Part shown: positions 27,301 through 39,300 of the stretch, piece after piece | Layout: each line of letters starts with the position of its first letter | How positions within the stretch are numbered: position 1 is the first letter of the stretch | Assembly (NCBI GenBank): GCA_013399895.1 | Contig: VXBA01000164.1 | Location: 248,001 to 312,000 of the forward strand | DNA length: 64,000 nucleotides | Direction of reading: 5' to 3' | DNA from: Serilophus lunatus | Taxonomy: Eukaryota > Chordata > Aves > Passeriformes > Eurylaimidae | Notes under the pieces: model-generated | Database searches by the model: none | Seen by the model: only the letters and a program-made list of their open reading frames with translations | What the model was told of the DNA's origin: nothing | Position numbers and translations under genes: made by a program

Positions 27301-30300
27301 TTCTTCTGAAACAAACAGGCACGTTTGCATCCATTTCATTATAACGTTTTGTTGGTGCGGCCAATTAGAAGTGAGAAATTTTGATAAAAGCTAAGAATAC
27401 CAAAACTTTGAATCACAGTTGGAGCTATTTTTCTTTAGTTATGAAAGTGTAGTTGTTACAACTTGTTTTTTAAAATAGTTTGTTCTTTTCTTGATTCTGT
27501 TGGCATGAAGGCACTTTAAATCTAGCTTAGTAACCAAAAATAAAGTTAATGTTACAAAAACTGGGCCCCTTTAGTGCTTTGAGAAGGCCCCTTGGAAAAA
27601 CTGTCATATCTGATAGACATGTCTATCTTTTACATTGGGAGGAATGGTGGAAGTTACAAATGAATTCATGTAACCCTTAAAAATGTTTTGGATTATATTA
27701 CGGTGGCTTTTTTTGCCCTGGGCATGGCTGTCAATATTGCTGATTTTTATCTTATTTTCTTGCAGAGTAACAGCTATCCACCAATGTCAGACCCATATAT
27801 GCCTAGCTATTATGCTCCATCCATTGGATTTCCATACTCTTTAGGTGAAGCAGCGTGGTCAACTGCAGGTGACCCTCCAATGCCATATTTGACAACCTAT
27901 GGACAGATGAGTAACGGTGAACACCATTATATACCCGATGGTGTATTTAGTCAACCTGGGGCATTAGGAAATACCCCTCCATTTCTTGGGCAGCATGGAT
28001 TTAATTTTTTTCCTGGGAATGCAGACTTCTCTACATGGGGGACAAGTGGATCTCAGGGACAATCAACACAAAGCTCTGCTTACAGCAGCAGCTATGGCTA
28101 TCCCCCTAGTTCTCTTGGGAGAGCCATAGCAGATGGACAGGCTGGATTTGGCAGTGATACTCTGAGCAAGGTGCCTGGGATTAGCAGCATTGAGCAAGGC
28201 ATGACTGGACTGAAAATTGGTGGAGATATGACAGCTGCTGTAACAAAAACTGTAGGTTCAGCTCTGAGCAGTACAGGTATGACAAGCATTGCAGCTAACA
28301 GTGTGCCCCCAGTTAGCAGTTCAGCACCTAAACCAACCTCATGGGCTGCAATTGCAAGGAAACCTGCTAAACCTCAGCCGAAACTCAAGCCTAAAGGTAA
28401 TGTGGGCATTGGGGGCCCTGCTGTACCGCCACCACCTATAAAACACAACATGAATATTGGAACTTGGGATGACAAAGGGTCAGTGGTAAAAGCACCCCCA
28501 GCTCAACCAGTACTGCCTCCTCAGACTATAATCCAGCAGCCTCAGCCATTAATTCAACCACCACCACTGGTGCAAAGCCAACTGCCTCAACAGCAGCCTC
28601 AGCCACAGCAACCGCAACAGCAACAAGGACCTCAGCAGCAGGCCCAGCCTCACCAGTTGCAGCAGCAACAGCTGCAAAACCGCTGGGTAGCTCCTCGTAA
28701 TAGGGGTGTGGGCTTCAGCCAGAACAACGGAGCTGGTAGCGAGAACTTTGGTTTAGGTGTTGTATCCGTCAGCTCCTCACCTTCTGGTGTGGAAGTGCAC
28801 CCAGTGCTGGAGAAACTAAAGGCCATAAACAACTACAATCCCAAAGACTTCGATTGGAATCTGAAGAATGGACGTGTGTTTATAATCAAAAGTTATTCAG
28901 AGGACGATATCCATCGCTCCATTAAGTACTCTATCTGGTGTAGTACTGAGCATGGGAATAAGCGCTTGGATGCTGCTTACCGTTCCCTGAATGGAAAAGG
29001 CCCACTCTATTTACTCTTCAGTGTGAATGGCAGTGGACACTTTTGTGGAGTGGCTGAGATGAAGTCTGTTGTGGACTACAATGCATATGCTGGTGTCTGG
29101 TCTCAGGATAAGTGGAAGGGGAAGTTTGATGTCAAATGGATCTTTGTCAAAGACGTTCCCAATAACCAACTGCGGCATATTCGCTTGGAAAACAATGACA
29201 ACAAACCAGTTACCAATTCGAGGGACACTCAAGAGGTACCCCTAGAAAAAGCCAAGCAAGTGCTTAAAATAATTGCTACTTTCAAGCATACCACCTCAAT
29301 CTTTGATGACTTTGCACATTATGAGAAGCGTCAAGAGGAGGAGGAAGCCATGCGTAGGGTAAGAAATCAGTGTCATTATAGTAGCTCTCCTGTTTATTCT
29401 GGGTTTGGTAACGTTTTTCATTCAGCTGGAATTCCTGTGTGTGAGTGTTGAATCAGAAAGTTGTGCTTTTTTACCCCAAGTGTCTGTAGTTGATATAATT
29501 GGCTCTTAATGAAAAGATTTAATTCCTTGTAACTTGTTTATTAGTGCAGGCATGTGTTTATTCACAATTCTAGCATAGGCCTGAATAAACAGACATCTGA
29601 CGTGTTCTACTTCTTCTAACTGAAGTCTTGTAGTTACAGAAGAAACTTACTTTAACATAGCATTTTGATTCAAATTTTGTTTAATGACATGTTAACAGCA
29701 TGATAACTGTGAAAAGCAGGTTTTCTCCTTGATTCAGTTTATGTTTTCTGAAACACAGAAGGAGTACAGTGATGACTTGTACAATGTCAGAATAATTCTT
29801 TGGACCCTTTTATAGTGCATTTCCTAAAAAATGCAATGTGTGTTTCATTTTTACAAAGAAGAGTATACATGTGATAAATATGGTAAGTCTGTAGAGAAAC
29901 TTTAGTTTTAGAGGTATTTCAGGAAGCCAGATGAGGGAAAAAGGCATTTAATTCCAGCTGGTTTATAGTACTTGTCTACTTTGTCTCGTGTGTACTCTCC
30001 CTAACCAAAACACTTGTGTTCACCATTGACCCCAATATTTACTTTTCCTATATTTACTTTCTTTCCAGGCTTGCCACTTAACTATAAATGTATGATTTGT
30101 TGCATGGTTGGAAATATTTCAGGAGCTATTGTCTGGAGTCAGATGGTAGGCAAGCATTCAGAAATGCATCAGTGCAGTTTGGTAGTGATGATCTCTGTTC
30201 ATCCTGTCACACCACCCACTGAATAACCCCCCCCCCCAAAGTCTAGGCCTTGTGCTAGTTGGGGACCTTGTGATGTGTGAAGTTGCAAGTTTGTTCACTT

Positions 30301-33300
30301 GGAGCTGACACAATTCTGGCTTTGCAGCCCCCTTACTTTTCTTAGGTTTCTAGTACTGTGGTGGTTTAACCCCTCTTGTACATTCCTTGCACAAGTTGTG
30401 TCTCATGCAGACTGGTGTCAGGCATACCCAAAATAAATTTTGTAGTTTTATTGCATGACTCTGCAATAATTTGTCATGTTTGAAGTTTTCTATTGCTTGG
30501 GGACTAGACTAAACTGGTATTGTTACTTCCATACTATCTTGATGATGGGATGATGGACAGTTTTCTTAAACAATATTCAATGTAAGGGGGAATTTCTGAC
30601 TTTTTCAGGCCTTAGTACAACTTTGTCAAGTGTGGCATTGTTAGCTGGGCTAAGGAGGTGATTGTCCTGCTTTACCCTGTGCTGGTGTGGCCCCACCTCT
30701 AGTCCTGTGTGCAGTTCTGGACACCACAGAATAAGAAAAACAAGTTATAAGCATCATAAAGTGCCACAAAGATGATGAAGAGTCTAGAGTGTGGGGGAAG
30801 CTGTGTAAAGAGAAACTGAGGTTGCTTGGATTGTTCAGCCTGGAGAAGAGAAGACTGAGGGGAGACCTCGTTGCAGTCCACAGCTTCCTCATAGAAGGAA
30901 GCAGAGGGGCAGGCACTGATCTCTTGGCTGTGGTGACCATTGACAGGATCTGAGGGAATGGCATGAAGGTGCATCAGGGAGGTTTAAGTCAGACAGAAGA
31001 AAGGGCTCTTCCCCCAGATAGCAGTCAGGGACTGGAACAGGCCCCCAGGGAAGTGATCACAGCACCAAGCCTGACAGAGTTTAATAAGCATTTGGACATT
31101 GCTGTCAGGCACACGGTGTGATTCTTGGGATGCCCTGTGCAGGGCCAGGAGTTGGACTCGGTGATCCTTGTAGGTCTGTTCCAACTCGTGATTCTGAGAC
31201 TTACTGTAATTTTGGAGTGTTTCAGGAGGACTTAGATTGTGATCTATTTCTGTACCCTTCATGTATTTTCTTAATTTTTGAAATTTTAAGGCACTCCACA
31301 AATAACTGGTTTGTTTCAAAAGTACCTAGTTCTGTCAAAAAACTTAACAAAGGAGTCATAGTTCAGGCATGCCCTAGCAACTTGGGAAGATGGTGTTCCC
31401 TCAGTAGTTGGCAAAAGCCACAGAATGTAATGGAGAGGGGGAATGTAGATTATTAGAAGTGTTTATATGTATGCTAAACTTAAAATTCAAAGTACTAAAT
31501 TCAGCATTTAGTAGGTCTGTAACTAGATGACTGAGATCATGGGTATTTATGTAATAAAGTAACATTACTATTTCCTTTAGTATCTTCTAGGAAAACCTCC
31601 AGTATCTGTTTGACTGCACTACTGAACTCCACATTTCTGTGTAAAGTTACCTTTCCTAATACCATTAAAAGAAAACATACTTGTCAAGATACTTGCACAG
31701 TGGCCATTGGCTCTTTTACAGCCCAGTGCCAATTGGCTTTATCACCATTTATGAAAAATTGCTTTAGAACTGTGTAGTTTGAGGTTTTCTCTTTGTAGAT
31801 TTGAGCTATGCTTTAAGCAAATGAATATAGACTTAAAATATAGCAAGTCCAAATTAAATTAATGACAACTGCCTAGAGTTCATCTTTATCATTCTCTTAT
31901 GACTGAGAGTCGATTTTTAAATCTGTGTTTCTCCTTTTATCACACACAGTATACAAGCAACCTGTCTCTAAATTGTAAACATACAGTTGTTAGCTTTGTT
32001 ATGATTCAAGTTTGTAAACGCGACAATTAGTATTGTAAGCTCTGGTTTTTGGTTCATTGAGTAATCCTTTATTATCTAGTGCCAGCCAGGCTTTTATGGA
32101 GCTATATTTAAATGTGTGCGCTTTCTACTTCCAGTAGAACTGTGTAAATTAAGTTCATGCTCATTTTCTTTGGCAGCTGTGGCAATCACTTTGTTTCCAG
32201 TGTTTCAGTCATGAAAAATGTGCTTATTACTGTTAATAAAATATTAAATGCATTAAGTGGCAGTAGTCACTTCCATGTTCTTGAAGTTCAGTTAGTGTTT
32301 CGTTGTTGCACAGGTGATAACAAACTTCTGTACAGCCAGTGATCTAAACATTGTAAACAACATATGATTTAGGGATTTAATTTACTTTAGAACTGTTCAT
32401 CATTACAGCTATATATCTTAAAGTAATTAGTTGTAAAAGTTTAATCTTAACAACTCAGAGGGATCAATAATTAATTTCCAATATGACCCAGCTCTATGTT
32501 TTATTAAAACATGGCAATGTACCTGGGAGAGTGTAAGGAGTAGTCTCTGATTAACATGAAGCTTCAGTAATTTTGCCATTTGCTAAAGGGTACTTACAAA
32601 TGACTATGAAAAGTTCTTTTAGGGATAAATATTAGAACTCTAGTGTCTGCCACTGCTTGATGTGACTCTCGTGTGGGTGGGGTATCTACAGGTGTGTGGA
32701 ATGGTAACTATACAGTCCCTTCCCTTACAGCTCATGTTCCAGTATCTTATTTTAAACATACAAGTGCTGTGAACTCTTACCAAAGAATCAAAGAAACGAG
32801 CAGTGTTTCTCATGAGTTCTGCCAGACATATTGAAATAATCTGGAATGCCATTAGTCCTTAGTCAAGCGCTGCTTTGTGGTGTAAATGTGTCTGCTTATG
32901 TGCGTATTACTTAAAAACGTATCTTCTTTCAAAGGAAATTTGTAGCTGTAAGATCTGAAAAATGGAACAGAAGTCTTAAAATATGCCTTTTAAGAGGACA
33001 TAATTATATTTTAAAAAATAGAAGGTAGTGAAAATAAATCTGTAGTAGTAGTTATACTCCTGATCTTCAGTAAATATATGGATCAAAATCATATGTTGCT
33101 CTGATTAAAATGCAGTTTTTGGAATATTACAACTTCCTCATCCTCAGATGGTGGCTTAATAGTCTGCCCTTACCTGTTGTTGTAGAACTTCTTTTGATGC
33201 TTTTCTGTGGAGAATTCTACTTTTGTTCCATACAATGGGAAAAATAAAAAATCATGGTTTCATGTAACTATAGAACACTTTAGATGTTTTTCTTAGTGGG

Positions 33301-36300
33301 ATAGTCCAGAAAAATAGCTTTTATTCATGAGAGAAGATAGGAGACTTTAGTAGATATTTGTGTTTATTTAATTTGCATTTGAAATATCTTTACTTTTCAG
33401 GAAGCCTTTAAATGACAGATAATAGGCATTTAAAATGATAGCCTTCTCCTGTTGTACTACATTTCTTGTAAGAGGATTGCTGACATAGAACTTCCTCACC
33501 CTTGAAAGTAGTCATTTTTCCCCCCTCCACCTCATTCTGATACTGGTGTAACTTTTGTTTCTTTGATAATTGGGTCATAATCAGGCTGCAGCCTTAAGCA
33601 GGTAACTCCTCTCCTTTCCAGGACATTTCTGACTGGATGCTTCATTTGGTATTTCTTAAAAATATCTTGAAGGAAGGAATGAAGGGAGAAAATATCCATT
33701 AAGAGTGAGCCACAGACAGTTCTTCCTCCCCTTAGCCCCCAAACTCCTCGGTTATAATATCAAAATCAGATACAGCTACATCCATAGTCCTTGTACAAGT
33801 CAAGGAAAACAGGGAGTTGACCAGGATTTTTAATGCAGTTAAGTGATATTTGTACTAGACTTTTAAAAGTTTGTGTATTTACATCTAAAAGAGGTTCATG
33901 TAATAAACACAATGCCCTCTAAAAGAAGGTTATGTAATATCTTCTGAGAAATGTGCATTTCCTGTATGCTTTTGGTGATGTTTCAAGGGACATTATTTTG
34001 CAATTTCCTTGAACTTGATGTTTATCAATGGTCTCATTTTCATAATTGAAAGTGATATTGCAGGTCTCATGTCTGAGAAAGTAGAAACAGGAGATACTTT
34101 TTTTTTTCCCCCTTGATAATCATGAGATGAATACGTGCCCCTGCTCATGGGAGAGAAGAATTATTTGGAGCTAGAACGATTTTGCACATACTGCTTCAGA
34201 ATTTCCTTCTTGTAATGGCTTGTTTATGTACTTCTATTTGCTTTTGTGTCATTAATCTTTTGGAGGCATTTAAAAATGACCTGCAAATTCTTCTGTTACA
34301 AACACAGAGATTTCTAATGTGCCTGTTTTCTGTGCATTTGGCAGTCAATTGTTTCTGTTACGAGGTGGATGTTATAACGTGGTCTTGTAACAAGTCTTGT
34401 AATTTGTGTAAGATTTTGAGTTGTGGTGTGGCCTGCCTTTCTCTAGTGATGATGCAAGGGGGAAAGTGCAGTATTGGACTGTTGAATAAAAGAGTTGGAA
34501 TGTAATTAAACTTATAGGTGGCCTTAGTTCACAGCAACACTTAATTGTATGGACTTTGCCACATTTTAATTTTTGGGTTGAAATCCAGGCGTGCAAAACC
34601 AAGCCTACAGTGTGGATTTAACTTCTCTGACTCTGGGACTCAAAAGACCGATTTCCCCTGTAAAATAGGGACCTCTGTTGGAAAAGCTAGGAATATCAAC
34701 CAGATGATTTACCTTGATGCCCAAGAGACCAGTCATTTTTTGGAATCTAGTGCTTTAATGTTCTTAAATACCAGAGTAGCTGCCTAAGACAAGATTTCGA
34801 ACTTGAATTGAGCTGGATCTATGACAGATACACCTTTTCTAAAAACAAAGCGTTTAAGTTAGGATTTTTAAAGCAAAGGAGTAATTCTAAATCTCTTGTT
34901 CCAGAGCAAAAGCAGAATCTTGGGTATACAGAAATAGTAGTTAAAATTCATGACACAGCCTTCCTCTTCCTGCCACATCTCCTCAGATTTCAGTGCTCTA
35001 TTAAGAACAAATTGAGTAGAACCGTGATGCTTTTCCTGCAGTTAGCAGGGGAGAATATGCCTGCATATTGAAAGGAGGTCCCAACCTATGTGGCTCTTCA
35101 CAAAGTACTTCAGCCTTGCTTCACTGATTGATACTGCAGATGGGCTGCTGAGCAGAAACTCAGTGAAGATTGGTGGTGGTGCTTTCCTCGTAAAAATGGC
35201 ACTTGATACAGATCTTGCATCTGTTAAAGCTATTCCTCTAGATTCAGCTGAACTAGGATTATTTTATATTGAAATTGATTTGCCTAGATATTCATATTCA
35301 TCTAGTTGAAATGAGATACTACAAATATTATCAGTTCATAAGTTGTTTCAGCCTAGTTCTTTGTGATTTTTTTTTTTTTCAGAGGTTTGGTAGTGTAATT
35401 AATATTGACAGGTAAATCTTTGTTTTCCTTCTGTACCCTCAGGGTTGCAATCGTGAAAAAGTAAACATCAACTTGCATGTTTATTACCTTTCCAATGCAA
35501 AAGAAACTAAGATAAGATAAGTTCATGTTTCTTCATGCTGGATTGGAATTTGAGTTACACGTGTGCAAAGAACGTAAATGGTGAGGCTTAAAGAAAAGTT
35601 ACCTGAGAAATTCTTCCCCAGTGTATTTTATAAGCTTTGCAGTGAATGTAATTTCCTTTTCAAGGCTACTGTAGATTCTTTAGCAGAGCAATTAAATAAT
35701 ATGTTTTTGTTGTTGTCCATGGGTATCTGAGAAGAATTAGCAAAGGCGTCAGAGTCATCCTTCTTTTGCTGGGACAGATCATCACTAAGTGCAGTTTCCA
35801 TAGGTTTAGTAAGAGGCTGTCTGTTGTCAGTTTTCAAAAGCCATTGTTATCCTGTGAACATTGAACAAACAAGGATCTAGAGCCTTGATTTTTTTTTTCT
35901 TTATTTTTTATTGAACTTGCTGAAATGGCTGTCCTGTAGCTAATTAATGTCTGATACTCCAAAGTGTGGTGACATACAGCACTGAAAGGAAGCCCTTGCT
36001 ATTTGTAGTTGAATAGAATTGGTTTATCCATCACTGGAAGTATCCACCTGGGAAAACAAGGCAGGGAGGACTTTTTCAAGCTTGATTTCTGCAGAGCCTT
36101 TTCTTGGTGTGTGTTATCATACGCTGTCTTTAAAGTAGTTGGGTTTCTTTCTCCATCTCTGACTTCTGAATGTTTGTACTCTGTGGAATTTCAGATGTGG
36201 ATTAAGTTCTTACTGTCTTTATCATGACCATAATAAAATAAGATGATCTGTCCATGTTCTACTAACAGTGTATGTGTCTGCTCAAACTGAGATTTATTTA

Positions 36301-39300
36301 CCTTTTTACTGTAATTTGTTCATATTTTTTCTTCTTGTTAAATATGTTTCAGAGACTGAAAGAAGTTAAATGTCGTCAAAACTAATATGAAGAACAAATA
36401 AATTAGAAGTCTAGGTCTTGTATCCACTTCAAAATTTCTTAGTATTTATGTGCTGGAGTTCAAATGATCTGTAGCAGCAGGTTAAGAGATGAGTATTCAT
36501 TCATAAGGCTTACCAAGAGAAAGAGCTACTCTGAAGTTGTAAGACCTCATTCAACTTTGTATGTTAACTTTGATTTTTAATTTGTGCCTTGTGGTTTTCA
36601 TGTTGCATTAGGGAATAGAAGAAAATGAGTGTTTCCTGTGGAGACTCTCTCCCTAAAGGTCTCTAGATCCCTGTAAGTCTTCTAGAGATCCCTCCCTCCG
36701 GTCTTCCCAGAAGTGCTTCTTAGAGAAATGCATATAAATTTTTCTATCCGAGATAACTTTTCTATCTGAGATAAACTTTGTTCGGTAGGTGTACCCTGTC
36801 TATTATGGAATTCAAGAGTGAGATACTAAAAAGGACCAATATTTATACAATTTTAAAGTTTCAGTAATCTAGTTTGTTAACAGCCGCTGATACCTTTGTC
36901 ATTAATGGAGGCAATGGTTTCTGGCATTTTTCAGTTTTCTCAGGACTAATGCCAGTGTTTATGCTGTCCTAGCTACAAAGGTACACTGGGATGAAATAAA
37001 TTGCAGATTATGGTTGGTGACATTAGTGAATGGGATTTCATGAACTTTGCTGTGCCTTCTTCTCACCACCTCTGCAGCTGTCTGTCCTGCCTGTGCCAGG
37101 TGTTTCTGCCCACGCAGCACAGTTGGCAGAGCAGTGCCTTGCTTCACAGAATGCAGTCTGACGTGTTAGCTTACATTGCAGATGAGCAGGGCTTTTGAGA
37201 TTAAATCATAGTTTGCAACTTCTGAAGCTGTTGTGAGAATGCTGCTCCTCTGGAGAGGTGCAAAGCAGACAGCTCCGGGCATGGACGCTTTAAACATTTC
37301 AGAGAAAGGCAAAGGTTTGGCAAAATTCTAGGGGTTTTTTTTGCAGGTATAGCTGATAGTACTGGAGGTGAGTGTGTGTGTGGGAGATCTGCAATTTGCC
37401 TGTGCAGCCTTGCAATCCTGGATAGCTTTCAAAGTGGACACCTTGAAATGCTTACACTTGCAATTGCTCTAAAAATGAGCCAAAGTTGTCCTTTCAGATC
37501 TGCCCTCCCTCACCCTGAGCTTCAGTTTGTGGGATCTTGGGAAAAGAAACACAGCCAAGGACTGTAGTAGTTCCTTCTTGGTCTTGTTAGGCTGCCTTTA
37601 TGTTAAGGCTACTTAAAATGAGGCTTTTTTTGTATACCTTCTTTGTGACAAAGAAAACCCAAAGTAAGTCTTGTGTGCATCTCAGTAGTTTCTTCAGATT
37701 AGATCAGGAAATATTTTTGTTGCTCGGAATAGAGATTTCATTATATGTGAGGATAAATTACATTGCAACTACTTTTCAGCGTGGGATCATTTGATTTATG
37801 CTCTGAATTCCTAAATTTGGAAGTAAATCAGCCTTGCAGTTAAGACCCAAGTTAATTCCATAATTTTGTTTGCACTGGATTGATGCACATTTCTGAGGCC
37901 TAAGCATTTTTTTAGGTTTACCTTCATTTGGTTTTGTCAGTTTGTGTAGAAGATTATTTGCATGTGTGAAATCTACTCAGCACGTGATTTGGAGCTGGCA
38001 GGTACCTTTAATCAGCTGGTGTGTTCCCACATTTTTCTAATTTGCATGGTACCTAATTTCCATGTCCTGCTCATAAACTCCCCTTAAAGCTGGGTAACAT
38101 GACTTAGGTGAGTTCTGAAGTGAAGTTGGTCTTTGGCAGGGAACTTAAATATACTGGAGAATCTCTTTATCCAAGAGTAGTGCAAGAGAGGTGACAAAAG
38201 CTTTGCTTACCTAGACGAAGAAGAAGAAATGAAATTAAATGGGTGACAGACAAATGTCCAGTGTGACCAATTGGATTCCACTAAACTTCCTCTGCCCCCG
38301 TGGTGGAAACCTTCTAGGGGATAAGGTCTTCTGTTAGTTTGTCTATAACCACCAAAAAACATAGAAGAAAGGCAGTGGTTTGGGAGTGTGATCTGACATG
38401 GAGTTGGAGAGGGTTTGGTTTTTGAGTGGAATACCACTGCCTGAAGTTTGAATAAATCAGATTGTCTTTCTCTCTCTGGCTGTACAGAGTGCCAGATGTC
38501 ACTGATACCAGTATTTGAAGAATGTGCTGTTCACTTGCATTGAAAAAATGTCAAATTTGCGTGTCTGCTTTAAGTATTTATATATAAATGTAGTAGTAGG
38601 TAATTTTGAGACTACAGGAAAGGTGTACTGATATTTTAAAGCCTTTTTGCTCTGTAGAAGTCAGGATGGATATGAAATTTGCAACACATTCTTTACCTCA
38701 TTTACAGGAAACAGGTAGTCAGGATATAATTCCTTTTCTACTTTGAATTTTTATGAGCTTAAATACGTACTGAGTTTGTGGGCTTTGCAGAGCATCAGGT
38801 CAGCCAGTTTACAGTGCAGCAATTTGCAGTGCAGAGTCTTTCTTGACAGCTTGAGTCAGTGGTTACGTATGTAATGCTTGCAGATGAACAGAAACGGATG
38901 ATTTTGGTTGTATACAGGTTGTATTTAAAACTATTAAATATAAAATATCAATATTTTAACATTGCAGTTTCATAGGCTCCTACTTAATAACACAGTAGTG
39001 TTCTTCAACACTGTGTAGCTCTTGCAGTTGAAGTCTGCTAATATTAGAGGAATAATCTGAGATGTGCATGAGCAGGCTATTTTTGCCTGCCTTACGTGCA
39101 TAGTGAGGCATGAGGCCAGTGATCATCTGTTTTCAGCCCAGAGCGCATTGTTAGCATATCAGTCTGTATTAGTGACTGATACTATATATCTTGCATTTTA
39201 AAAACAGTATCTTACTGTGAAAATATTACTCGTATCTTTTTGAACTAGGAAAAAATTGTTTCTAGCAGAGTAGTGCAAGTACCACTCTTGCCTTAAATAT

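Noticed and set aside
27688..27765. ATG at 27688 as the start of YTHDF3
   Set aside because: The 26 codons before SNSYPP are hydrophobic and follow an intact ttgcag acceptor. The true upstream exons at 26397 and 21278 match the family N terminus, so this is intron.
28098..29232. Antisense open frames of 60-73 codons over the YTH exon
   Set aside because: They are shadows of YTHDF3 codon composition and have no independent support.
33885..33939. Two similar 21-base units as the start of a CRISPR-like or tandem array
   Set aside because: Only two imperfect copies 13 bp apart in vertebrate intronic DNA; a local duplication is enough to explain it.
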